Source of the DNA: Halobaculum marinum
GTDB lineage: Archaea; Halobacteriota; Halobacteria; Halobacteriales; Haloferacaceae
Reading direction: 5' to 3'
Length of the DNA stretch: 64,000 bases
Assembly: GCF_029338555.1 (NCBI RefSeq)
Contig: NZ_CP119989.1
Coordinates: 2,604,001 to 2,668,000 of the forward strand
Part shown: one piece after another, positions 53,611-62,292 of the stretch
Layout: each line of letters begins with the position of its first letter
How positions within the stretch are numbered: the stretch's first letter is position 1
Translations under genes and position numbers: made by a program
The notes under the pieces: generated by a model
The model's database searches: none
The model's input: only the letters and a program-made list of their open reading frames with translations
What the model was told of the DNA's origin: nothing

Positions 53611-55014
53611 ATGAGCAACAGATCGTTCACCACGTCTCGACGCAACGTCCTCCTCGGCATCGGCGCCGTGGGAATCGCCTCCGCGGGCGCGGGCCTGGGC
53701 ACGACGGCGTACTTCAGCGACACCGAGTCGTTCTCGGGCAACTCCCTGCAGGCCGGCGAGTTCGACCTGCGCGTCCGCTTCGACGGCCAGTACAACATGC
53801 CCGGTCAGCCCCTGTTCGGCGCGGCCAGCGGCGTGATCGACGGCGTGAACTCGACCGCCAACGGGCAGGTCATCGGCGAGGCCGACTTCGGCTTCGTCGT
53901 GGACGACCTCAAGCCCGGTGACACGGGCATCGGCGAGTTCTGCTTCCAGATCGACGACAACCCCGGCTACCTCACCTTCGGCGGCGAGGCGACCGAGAAC
54001 CTGGAGAACGGCTACACCGAGCCCGAGTCGACGACGGCCGCGATGGGCGACATCAACGACGAGGGCGACGCCGCCGGCGAGGGTGAGCTGCTCGACGCGA
54101 TGATCGTGGACGTGTCCTACTCGAACGGGAACTACTCCGACGGCGGCGTCGTCCAGTACCTCCCCGGCACGTCGAAGGGCGACATCTTCAGCGGCACCCT
54201 CCGCGAGTTCTTCGCGGGCGCGCCGTACCTGTTCGACCACGACCCGAGCACGCTCGTCGCCGACCCGGTCCCCGGCTCCGACGACGGCTTCGTCGAGCCG
54301 TGCCTGCTGTTCGAGTTCGAGGTGCCCACCTCCGTGGGTAACGAGATCCAGACCGACTCCATCGCGTTCGACATCGACTTCAACGCGGTGCAGGCGCGTC
54401 ACAACCTGCTCCGCGCCTCCAGCGCGAACACCGGCTTCGTCGACGCGAGCCAGACGGTTAACCAGAACGGCGGCTACGGTGACGGCGGCGAGGACTTCGG
54501 CTCCGTCGCCATGACCGGGCGCGCTCGCTACGGTGGCACCAACACCTGGGAACTGGCGACCGGCGCGGGCGCCGGCACCCCGAGCCAAGACCAGCAGAAC
54601 ATCGACTGGACACCCCTCAACGGCGTCGCAGTCCCGTTCACCTACACGTACGACGACGCCGCGGGCACTGCGACGTTCGACCTCGGCTCCGGGTCGTTCG
54701 TCTCGACCGCCACGGGCGTCGCCGCCCCCGCGGGCCGGATCGGCCTGCAGGCGAAGGCCGACGAGGCCACCGTCGACATCGACAACGTGGCGCTGTCGGT
54801 CGACGGCACGACCGTCACGTTCGTCGGTCCCGACGGCGTGACCGCCAGCAACGACGACGGCCCCGGCGGGCGCGAAATCGCGTACGTCGCGCTCACCACC
54901 GACGCGGCCGACCTCGCGAACGGCTTCGTCCTCTCGGGTGACGTGACGATCACGCTGCAGGGCGACTTCCCCGGCAACGACGAGGGCGTCGCGTTCGACA
55001 TCGTCGTCGAGTGA
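53611..55014 (+). CDS. TasA/CalY-like protein with C-terminal beta domain
   Basis: A 467-residue protein. It starts with TTSRRNVLLGIG, followed by the same GLGTTAYFSDTESFSGNSLQ block as the first two cluster genes. The TasA-like domain (DDLKPGDTGIGEFCFQIDD) closes near residue 270 with SVGNEIQTDSIAFDIDF. A further beta domain follows (about 275-467), with strands such as GSFVSTATGVAAPAGRIGLQ and FVLSGDVTITLQGDFPG. That extra domain distinguishes it as a possible adhesin or cap. Own transcription unit by spacing. Confidence 0.8.
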   Translation: MSNRSFTTSRRNVLLGIGAVGIASAGAGLGTTAYFSDTESFSGNSLQAGEFDLRVRFDGQYNMPGQPLFGAASGVIDGVNSTANGQVIGEADFGFVVDDLKPGDTGIGEFCFQIDDNPGYLTFGGEATENLENGYTEPESTTAAMGDINDEGDAAGEGELLDAMIVDVSYSNGNYSDGGVVQYLPGTSKGDIFSGTLREFFAGAPYLFDHDPSTLVADPVPGSDDGFVEPCLLFEFEVPTSVGNEIQTDSIAFDIDFNAVQARHNLLRASSANTGFVDASQTVNQNGGYGDGGEDFGSVAMTGRARYGGTNTWELATGAGAGTPSQDQQNIDWTPLNGVAVPFTYTYDDAAGTATFDLGSGSFVSTATGVAAPAGRIGLQAKADEATVDIDNVALSVDGTTVTFVGPDGVTASNDDGPGGREIAYVALTTDAADLANGFVLSGDVTITLQGDFPGNDEGVAFDIVVE

Positions 55015-55096
55015 CCCCGTCGTCCCCCGTGAATCGCTGAGACGCACTGCACAGCACACCCCACCCATTATTTCGGACCGTCGACAACACGAACCG

Positions 55097-55423
55097 ATGA
55101 GCCCGCCCTCCACGGCGGCCCGGCTTCGCCTCGCTGCGACCGCTCGATCGACGCTTCTCGTGACGCTCGCACTGCTTGGAACCGTCGCGGTCGCTCGGAC
55201 GACCCCGCTCCCGGAGGAACTCACCGTCGTCGCGTGGCCGGCGTTCGCCGTCGCGTTCCTGGTCGACACCGCCCTGTTCAACGAACTCGGCGTCGCCGTC
55301 GGCGACGCGGGGTTCTGGGCGCTGTTCGTCGCGTGTTGCTACCTCGAAGCCGTACTTCTCGTCGCGCTCGGTCGCGCGACGCAGTGCCTGCGCGCCGCTC
55401 GCGGGCGAACAGACGCGGGGTGA
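55097..55423 (+). CDS. Small membrane protein
   Basis: A 108-residue protein with about three hydrophobic helices (STLLVTLALLGTVAVA, VVAWPAFAVAFLVD, GFWALFVACCYLEAVLLVALG). No enzyme motif. It follows the last TasA-like gene by 82 bases with an ATTATTT-like TATA element just before. Its part in the cluster is not known. Confidence 0.55.
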   Translation: MSPPSTAARLRLAATARSTLLVTLALLGTVAVARTTPLPEELTVVAWPAFAVAFLVDTALFNELGVAVGDAGFWALFVACCYLEAVLLVALGRATQCLRAARGRTDAG

Positions 55424-55442
55424 CGGCCCGAGTCGACCGTGG

Positions 55443-55736
55443 TCAGCGGGCCGACGCCGACCGCTCGTGGGCGAGGCCCACCTCCGGTTCGTCGGGGTCG
55501 CGTTCGCCCGCCTCTAGCGAGTAGAAGCGCTGGCGGGCGTCCATGATGTTCAGTTCCTCCTTCAGTACCTCGACCTCGCGCAGTTCGTCGAGCGCGTATC
55601 GCACCGTCCGCTGCGGGAGCAGCGTCTCCTCTGCGAGCGCCGCCTGTGTGAGTCGTTCGTGCTGTTCGAGCACGACGAACACGAGCTTCGCGCTCGGAGG
55701 GAGATCCGCCACCGCCGACCGCAGGTCCGTTGGCAT
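55443..55736 (-). CDS. Winged-helix transcription regulator
   Basis: A 97-residue winged-helix protein: PPSAKLVFVVLEQHERLTQAALAEETLLPQRTVRYALDELREVEVLKEE. The layout is MarR/ArsR-like with the recognition helix at RTVRYALDEL and the wing near ARQRFYSLE. No metal or redox ligand cluster is visible. It converges with the small membrane protein gene at the edge of the TasA-like region and may regulate it. Confidence 0.75.
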   Translation of the reverse strand: MPTDLRSAVADLPPSAKLVFVVLEQHERLTQAALAEETLLPQRTVRYALDELREVEVLKEELNIMDARQRFYSLEAGERDPDEPEVGLAHERSASAR

Positions 55737-55867
55737 CGGTAGGGTTCACTCCCGGCATCGGTAAGACGCTCTGCATCGTGTGCGCACACTGCGCACACCC
55801 GTTCCGTGCCCGGCGATCCGACCCGGCGAGCGTGCGGTTCATTACCGGCGAGTGCCTCCCGAGGTTC

Positions 55868-56641
55868 ATGGACGGACCCGACCCGGCGCTGTTGCGCGAG
55901 GACATGCTCGACTCGGTCGAGCACGGACTCGGCACACAGATCGCGTCTGCGGTTCGCGAGGCGATGGCGACGGTCCCGCGCGAGGAGTTCGTCGCCGAGG
56001 CGCCGTACGCGAACCGCGCGGGCGAACAGGGGGGGACGCGTGTGCTCGCGCCGGCGACGGTCGCACGACTGCTGTCGGCGCTCGACGCGAGCGAGGGCGA
56101 CGAGACGCTCGTCGTCGGCGCGGGCATCGGCTACACGGCGGCGGTGCTGGCGGAGGTCGTCGGCGCGAGGCACGTCCACGCCGTCGACATCTCGCGACGG
56201 ATGGTGTACGACGCCCGCCAGAACCTCTCGGCGGCGGGCTACGGCGCCGTGCTCGTCGACCGCGCCGACGGGGCCCGGGGCCTCCCCGCGTACGCCCCCT
56301 TCGACCGCGTGCTCGTCGAGGCGGCGGCGGTCGAACCGCCGCGCGACCTCGCGGACCAACTCGCACCGGGCGGGCGACTCGTGCTCCCGCGGGGGCGCGG
56401 CGCCGACCAGTCGGTCGTCGCCTTCGAACCCGACGAGGCCGGGCGACTCCACGAGGTCGACACGGCGGGACCGGTGTCGCTGTCGCCGCTGCTCGTCGAG
56501 GGCGAGCAGGCGGGCGCCGGCGTCCGCAACCGCACCCGGCGAGAGGACGCCGAGTTCTCCGACCAGGGCTACTTCGCGAAGACCGGGTGGGAGCACGAGT
56601 GGATCGACTGGGACGACCGGCTGACCGGGACGGACCGCTGA
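55868..56641 (+). CDS. pcm: Protein-L-isoaspartate O-methyltransferase-like
   Basis: A 257-residue SAM enzyme. The N-terminal helix region ends VPREEFVAEAPYANRA; motif I is TLVVGAGIGYTAAVLAEVVG, with VHAVDISRRMV (motif II). The conserved GGRLVLPRGRG follows. Members repair isoaspartyl residues. The usual active-site Ser-Ala-Pro turn is absent around TRVLAPATVARL, so substrate assignment is tentative. ATG 55868 starts the fold; the frame is open further up. Confidence 0.7.
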   Translation: MDGPDPALLREDMLDSVEHGLGTQIASAVREAMATVPREEFVAEAPYANRAGEQGGTRVLAPATVARLLSALDASEGDETLVVGAGIGYTAAVLAEVVGARHVHAVDISRRMVYDARQNLSAAGYGAVLVDRADGARGLPAYAPFDRVLVEAAAVEPPRDLADQLAPGGRLVLPRGRGADQSVVAFEPDEAGRLHEVDTAGPVSLSPLLVEGEQAGAGVRNRTRREDAEFSDQGYFAKTGWEHEWIDWDDRLTGTDR

Positions 56642-56704
56642 GGCGGCGGTCCGGTCGCTGGCTTCGAGAGCTTTTACCGACGCCCGCACCGACGACCGGT
56701 AGCC

Positions 56705-58408
56705 ATGGATGCCGACGGGGACCGAGACGAGGGGCGAGCCACCGATCCGGCCCGGGTGCTCGCCGACGGGGGCCAGCCCGAGTGGTACCGCGACGCGGTG
56801 GTGTACAGCCTCGACGTGAAGACGTTCCAGGACAGCGACGGCGACGGCTGGGGCGACTTCCGCGGGCTGATCGACCGCCTCGACTACCTGGAGGAGTTGG
56901 GCGTCGACTGCCTGTGGATCCGCCCGTTCTACCCGAGTCCGCTCCGCGACAACGGGTACGACGTGGCCGACTACCGCGACGTGGACTCGCGGTACGGCTC
57001 CCTCGACGCGTTCGACGCGCTCGTCGACGCGATGGACGAGCGCGGGATGCGGCTGATCACCGACCTCGTGCTCAACCACACCTCGACCGAGCACGAGTGG
57101 TTCCAGCGCGCTCGCGAGGACCCCGACTCGAAGTACCACGACTACTACCTGTGGACGAGCCACCTCGACGACGCCTACCACACGACGAACATCTTCCCCG
57201 AGTTCGAAGACGGCGTCTGGAGCTACGACGAGGTGGCTGACAAGCACTACTTCCACCAGTTCTACAACCACCAGCCAGACCTCAACGTCGCCAACCCCGA
57301 CGTGCAAGAGGAGTTGTTCTCCATCGCCGAGTTCTGGCTGGAGCGGGGTGTCGACGGCTTCCGAATCGACGCCGCGCACCCGATGGTGCTCCCGAAGGGG
57401 CACAACGCCCACCAGATGGACGACCCGCAGTGGCTGTTCCGAGAGCTGAAACGTCGCGCGCGCGAGGTGAAAGACGACGCCGTGCTGCTCGCGGAGGCGG
57501 ACGACGAACCCGACAAACTCGACTTCTACTTCGCCGGCGGCGAGGCGTTCGACGCGCTGTTCAACTTCGTCGGGAACTCCCACGTCACCTACGGCGTCGG
57601 CGTCGAGGACACGTGGCCGCTGCACCGGATGTTCGAGCAGATCCCAGACGCCCAGCCCGACGGCCACGTCTGGTGGGCGAACTTCCTGCGCAACCACGAC
57701 GAGTGGAACCTGCTCAAACTCCCGCACGAGGCGCTCGAACACGCCCGCGAGTTCTTCCGCGAGGGCCACGGCGACGGTCGCGACTCGTGGATCTTCGGGC
57801 GCGGCCACCGCCTGCGCCTCGCGGACCTGTACGACGGCGACCACGACCGCATCGCGATGGCGCACAGTCTCCTGCTGTCGCTGCCGGGAACGCCGATCCT
57901 GTTCTCGGGCGACGAGATCGGGATGCACGCGGACCTCGACTTGCCGGAGCGGCAGGCCGTCCGCACGCCGATGCGGTGGGACGACGACGAGCCGAACGCC
58001 GGATTCTCCTCGGCCGATCCGGAGGACCTCGTGCTTCCGGTCGACGGCACCGGCTGGCCGGGCGTGTTCCAGGCCGACGCCGCGAGCCAGCGGGGCGTCG
58101 ACGGCTCGCTGTTCGAGCGCGTCGCCGACGCGACCGACGCGCGCGCCGAAAGCCCCGAGGTCGCCCGCGGCGAGTTCGCCGTCGTCGACACGGGCCCCAA
58201 GGAGGTGTGGGCTCACCGCTTCGACCACGACGGCACGACGCTCGTGGTCGTGCACAACTTCGCCGACGACCCACGCGAGGTGACGGTCGACGTCGACGCC
58301 GCCGCCGACCTCGAACGGGTGCTCGGCGCGGCAGACTACCGCGTCGGCGACGGCGACGTGACCGTGGCTCTCGACGGCTGCGACTACCTCTGGCTCCGCG
58401 ACGAGTGA
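56705..58408 (+). CDS. GH13 trehalose synthase-like enzyme
   Basis: A 567-residue alpha-amylase family enzyme of the trehalose synthase type. It begins with WYRDAVVYSLDVKTFQDSDG, and the catalytic residues are D222 (GFRIDAAH), E264 (LLAEADD) and D332 (NHDE). LVLNHTS supplies conserved region I. The enzyme should isomerise maltose and trehalose or act on related alpha-glucosides. Haloarchaea use trehalose as a solute, but no other trehalose gene is here. The start at ATG 56705 is close to the first conserved segment. Confidence 0.8.
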   Translation: MDADGDRDEGRATDPARVLADGGQPEWYRDAVVYSLDVKTFQDSDGDGWGDFRGLIDRLDYLEELGVDCLWIRPFYPSPLRDNGYDVADYRDVDSRYGSLDAFDALVDAMDERGMRLITDLVLNHTSTEHEWFQRAREDPDSKYHDYYLWTSHLDDAYHTTNIFPEFEDGVWSYDEVADKHYFHQFYNHQPDLNVANPDVQEELFSIAEFWLERGVDGFRIDAAHPMVLPKGHNAHQMDDPQWLFRELKRRAREVKDDAVLLAEADDEPDKLDFYFAGGEAFDALFNFVGNSHVTYGVGVEDTWPLHRMFEQIPDAQPDGHVWWANFLRNHDEWNLLKLPHEALEHAREFFREGHGDGRDSWIFGRGHRLRLADLYDGDHDRIAMAHSLLLSLPGTPILFSGDEIGMHADLDLPERQAVRTPMRWDDDEPNAGFSSADPEDLVLPVDGTGWPGVFQADAASQRGVDGSLFERVADATDARAESPEVARGEFAVVDTGPKEVWAHRFDHDGTTLVVVHNFADDPREVTVDVDAAADLERVLGAADYRVGDGDVTVALDGCDYLWLRDE

Positions 58409-58424
58409 GCCACGAGGGGGTGAC

Positions 58425-60509
58425 TCACTCCTTCGCGGTCCCGTTGGCGGCGGTGTCGTCGGCGTCCTCACCGTGGGTGCCGCCGTCACCGTCGCCATCG
58501 GTGTCCCGCTCACCGTCGTGTCGCTCCCCGACCGTCGGGAGGCGCGCGACGACGCGTGCGCCGCCGCCGGGGGCGTCCTCGTAGGCGACGGTGCCGCCGG
58601 CAGCGTCGACCGTCCAGCGCACGAGCCACAGTCCGATCCCCTGTCCGTGCTCGGTCGGCGTCTCCGACCCGTAGCCGAGCGCCGTCCGGCTGTCGGGTGT
58701 GATCCCCGGCCCGTCGTCGGAGACCGTCACCACCGCCTCGCCCGTCTCGACGGCGAGCGCTACCGTCACCGTCGGCTCGACCACGTGCTCGACGACGTTC
58801 GTGAGCAGTTCCTCGACCACGAGCATCAGCGGTGCCGCGCCGGCGACCCAGACGGTCGTGTCCGGCAACGAGAGCCGAACCTCGGCGTCGGGCGCCCCCG
58901 CGGCGATTCGTGCGGCCACCTCCTCGACGACCGTCGCAGCGTCGACTGGGTCGGCGTCGTCGGCGTCGACGACCTCCTCGCGGAACCGACGGGCGCTGTC
59001 CGACAGCGCCAACACGTCCATCGCCGCCGCGCGAACGTGGTCGGCGTCCGCTCGGACGGCGGTCACGTCGACGCCGTCGGTCACGGCGCCGTCCGCACCG
59101 TCTTCCCCATCGGCGCCGTCCGCTCCCTCGGCGCGGTCCGCACCCTCGGCGACCGCGAGGAGTTCCTCGATGTGGTCGGTGTAGCCGAGGACGACGTTCA
59201 GGCGGTTGCGGATGTTGTGTCTGAGCACCCGGTCGAGCACCGTGAGTCGCTGGTCGCGCGCGACGCGGTCGCTCACGTCGCGCTGGAAGCCGAGGTAGTG
59301 GGTCACCTCGCCGTCGGCGTTCCGGATCGGCGAGATGTCGACGGCGTTGTACCACGTCCGCCCGTCGGCCCGACGGTTCAACAGCACGACCGACGCCTCC
59401 TCGCCCGCGTCGATCGCTCGACGGAGTTTTGCGACCTGGTCGGGGTCCGTCGCGTCCGTCTGGAGGAATCGCGGATTGCGACCGACCGCCTCCTCGTCGG
59501 TCAGGCCGGTCAGTCGCTTGAACTCGTTGTTGACGTAGGTGAGCACCTCGTCGTCGTCGGTGTGGTCGGCGATGGTGATCCCGACGGTCGCCTCGTCCAT
59601 CGCGCGGCGGTACAGCGCGAGTCTGTCTTCCCGTGCCCGACGCTCGCGGATGTCGTGTGCGAGCACCTGCGTCTCGTCGCCGACCGCGATGGTGGTGACC
59701 TCGACCGGCACCATCCCGGCGTCGGCGTCGACCTCGGCGGATGCCACCGCCCCGGCTGTGTCGGTCGTCTCCGCCGAGCCGACGTCCTCCCGTGTTTCCG
59801 ACCCGCCGTCTGCGTCGGTCGGGTGCTCGACGCCGCCGTCGGCGTCGCGGACCATCGCGCGGGTCAACACCGTCTCCACGGGGCCGCCACGACCCCGCTC
59901 GTCGGCTGCCGCCAGCGCCGCCTCGACGGCTTCGCGGTCGACCGCCGCGACGAGGTCGGTGAACGGTCGGTCGATCAACACCGCGTCGTCGACGCCGAGT
60001 AGCGACGCCGCGACGGGGTTGGCGTACGTCACGACGCCGTCGCGGCAGACGAACAGCGCGTCTGGGAGGTACCGGACGAGTCGCCGAATGCGGTCGCGGT
60101 TCGCCGCCAACCGCGTCGAGTAGCGTCGGGCACGCCCGAGCGACCGGATGCGGCGCGCGAGGGCGGTCCGCTGTACGGGTGCGGCGATGGTGTCGTCGAT
60201 CAGTCGTTCGTCGCCGTCGAGGCGGTCGAGCACCGCCGCCGGCTCGCCGTCTCGCTCGGGGACGAACAGCAACGACGGGAGGTACGTGGTGCTCGCCTCC
60301 CGCGACGCCGCCAGCGCCGCGCGGTGGGCGGTGACTCCCGCCACGTCGAGCACGCAGACGTCGAAGTCGGCGTCGAACGGGTCGTCCGCAGAGCCGACCA
60401 GCGGATCGAAGCCGTCGGTGTCGTCGAGCCAGTCGTACAACAGGTCGTGGTCCGTCTGGTCTTCGACAACGATCAGCACCGTCAGCGGCGCCGTCTGCTC
60501 GTCAGTCAT
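58425..60509 (-). CDS. Multi-PAS sensor histidine kinase, LOV-like but Cys-less
   Basis: A 694-residue cytoplasmic kinase. Residues 1-120 resemble a receiver-like fold lacking the usual acidic triad. A PAS domain (about 135-205) is followed by an acidic linker. A second PAS domain (about 296-415) has the LOV-type loop GRNPRFLQ, but residue 346 is Pro where the flavin-binding Cys would be. Then the His box H431 (RHNIRNRLNVV), N box VVEELLTNVVEHV and G1/G2 boxes SDDGPGI and GQGIGLWL. A repeated GADGAEG-type stretch lies after the His box. Signal unknown; no adjacent receiver gene. Confidence 0.8.
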   Translation of the reverse strand: MTDEQTAPLTVLIVVEDQTDHDLLYDWLDDTDGFDPLVGSADDPFDADFDVCVLDVAGVTAHRAALAASREASTTYLPSLLFVPERDGEPAAVLDRLDGDERLIDDTIAAPVQRTALARRIRSLGRARRYSTRLAANRDRIRRLVRYLPDALFVCRDGVVTYANPVAASLLGVDDAVLIDRPFTDLVAAVDREAVEAALAAADERGRGGPVETVLTRAMVRDADGGVEHPTDADGGSETREDVGSAETTDTAGAVASAEVDADAGMVPVEVTTIAVGDETQVLAHDIRERRAREDRLALYRRAMDEATVGITIADHTDDDEVLTYVNNEFKRLTGLTDEEAVGRNPRFLQTDATDPDQVAKLRRAIDAGEEASVVLLNRRADGRTWYNAVDISPIRNADGEVTHYLGFQRDVSDRVARDQRLTVLDRVLRHNIRNRLNVVLGYTDHIEELLAVAEGADRAEGADGADGEDGADGAVTDGVDVTAVRADADHVRAAAMDVLALSDSARRFREEVVDADDADPVDAATVVEEVAARIAAGAPDAEVRLSLPDTTVWVAGAAPLMLVVEELLTNVVEHVVEPTVTVALAVETGEAVVTVSDDGPGITPDSRTALGYGSETPTEHGQGIGLWLVRWTVDAAGGTVAYEDAPGGGARVVARLPTVGERHDGERDTDGDGDGGTHGEDADDTAANGTAKE

Positions 60510-60763
60510 CGATCGACATCGAGCGCCGCTCGAAGGTGTCGTGCGGACGCCGTGTGACGCGGGCACGGTCGAGGCACCGATAAGGGAGGTGGACAGGCGT
60601 GTCGGAGCCGTCCGAGGTGCGCCGACTGTGGGAGACGGCGTCGAGTCCCCGGACACCGGGGTCGAGTCGCCGGGAACCGAACATGGCTCTGTTAGCGGGC
60701 GTCAGCTACTTAACCGAGACGACTCGTGTCGTCCCTTCGTCAGGAGCGAGACTGCGACCCGCG

Positions 60764-61762
60764 CTACTGCGAGAGGTCGACCGGCTCGCCGTCGGAGGCG
60801 AACACCGCGTCGACGACGCGCTGGACGGCGGTCGCCTCCGCGAAACTGACGAGGTCGGCGTCGCCGCCCTTCAACGCGGTCACGAACTCGTCGACGAGCG
60901 TCAGCGTCGTCGACGGGCGGTCGCCGCACAACTCCCGCTCGTCGTCGGTCCCGGGGTCGGCGACGAGGCGGTACCACTCGGTCAGCCCCAACGCTCCCTC
61001 GGTGCCGGTCACGGTGAGGGCGTTCTGCTCGGGGCGGTCGTGGTCGGTGAGCACGTCGACGGTGCCGTGCACCTGCCCGTCGATGTCGACTGCGCCGCCC
61101 TCGGCCTCGCCGACCGCGAACCACCCGACGACGGACTCCTCACACTCGTCGGGCGCGGCGTACTGCACCGCGGCACTCACGCGGTCGACGCCGCCGAACA
61201 GTTCCTGAATGCCGAACAGGAAGTGCGTCCCCACCTCGCGGAGCGGCCCGCCCTGCTCGCGCGACCGGAGCCAGTCGACGTCCTGCCACTCGCGGGGCCA
61301 GCGGGGGAACCGGAAGTCGAGCGAGACGCGCTTGGGCGTACCCACCTCGCCGTCGGCGACCCGCTCGCACAACTCGACGAACCCCGGCGTGTAGCGGAAC
61401 GGGAGGTTGACCGCCGTCACGAGGTCCGTCTCCGCCTCCAGCGCCGCGAGTTCGGCGCCCTCCTCGGCGTCTTCGGCGATCGGTTTCTCGCAGATCACGT
61501 TGACGCCGGCGTCGAGGCCGGCGGTGGCGATCTCGCGGTGGTGGACCGGCGGGACGCCGACGTACAACACGTCGAGGTCCTCGTCGGCCAGCATCGTCTC
61601 GTGGTCGGTGTAGGCCGCCGCGTCGCGCTCGGCGGCGAACGTCTCTGCGCGCTCGGCGTCGACGTCGCAGGCTGCCGCGACGGTCGTCTCCGGGTGCTCC
61701 GCGAACGACTCCGCGAGTCGATTGCCGATGACGCCACAGCCGACGATCCCCACGTCGTACAT
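60764..61762 (-). CDS. Gfo/Idh/MocA family oxidoreductase
   Basis: A 332-residue NAD(P)-dependent dehydrogenase. The Rossmann motif is VGIVGCGVIGNRL and the catalytic lysine lies in ICEKPIAED. The C-terminal domain contains NLPFRYTPGFVEL and GPLREVGTHFLFGIQ, typical of the family, which oxidises sugars, inositols or similar compounds. No sugar operon surrounds it, so the substrate is open. Confidence 0.85.
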   Translation of the reverse strand: MYDVGIVGCGVIGNRLAESFAEHPETTVAAACDVDAERAETFAAERDAAAYTDHETMLADEDLDVLYVGVPPVHHREIATAGLDAGVNVICEKPIAEDAEEGAELAALEAETDLVTAVNLPFRYTPGFVELCERVADGEVGTPKRVSLDFRFPRWPREWQDVDWLRSREQGGPLREVGTHFLFGIQELFGGVDRVSAAVQYAAPDECEESVVGWFAVGEAEGGAVDIDGQVHGTVDVLTDHDRPEQNALTVTGTEGALGLTEWYRLVADPGTDDERELCGDRPSTTLTLVDEFVTALKGGDADLVSFAEATAVQRVVDAVFASDGEPVDLSQ

Positions 61763-61860
61763 GGCCGACGGTTCGTCGCCGGGGGTTTGTGGGTTCGTAT
61801 TCCGGCGCGAGTGACCGCCACGCTTAGCCCCCGTGTCAACGAGTGTGCACGAACGGGGCC

Positions 61861-62262
61861 ATGGAGAAACACGAACGCCACCGATTCCTCGACCGACTGC
61901 GCGGCGGGAGCACGCTCGGCGCCGAGATGGCCGACACCGTCGAAGTCGACGGGACCACCGTGGACCTGACGGCGCTCGTCTTCGAGTTGCGCGACCTCGA
62001 TGCGGTGCCCGAGCGCGAACGCGAGCGGGTGGACGACCTGCTCGGACACCTCCGGCGTGAACGGATCGCCCGGCGGCGACGGATCGAAGAGGCCGACATC
62101 ACCGCCGAGGAGGGGGAGGCGCTCGCAGCCGAGGTGATCGGGCTCGACCGCGCCATCAACGCACTGGAGAGCCTCGACGACGCGTCCTACGGCGAGCAAG
62201 CGCGGCGGAGTCACGTCGAGGGGCACAAGGAGTTCCTCGGACTGGTGAACCAACTTCGATAG
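61861..62262 (+). CDS. DUF5788-like haloarchaeal protein
   Basis: A 133-residue, largely helical and charged protein (MEKHERHRFLDRLRGG to LGLVNQLR). It matches in length and composition a conserved haloarchaeal family of unknown function. The ATG at 61861 begins the conserved part; six extra in-frame codons upstream are not needed. No membrane segment or cysteine. Confidence 0.65.
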   Translation: MEKHERHRFLDRLRGGSTLGAEMADTVEVDGTTVDLTALVFELRDLDAVPERERERVDDLLGHLRRERIARRRRIEEADITAEEGEALAAEVIGLDRAINALESLDDASYGEQARRSHVEGHKEFLGLVNQLR

Positions 62263-62292
62263 AACGGTGTGCGGCCTCGCGACCTCTCCCCT

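Noticed and set aside
55562-58513. A 983-codon open frame on the minus strand opposite the GH13 and methyltransferase genes
   Set aside because: The translation is an Arg/Val-rich shadow without any family motif, while the plus strand holds clear enzymes with catalytic residues.
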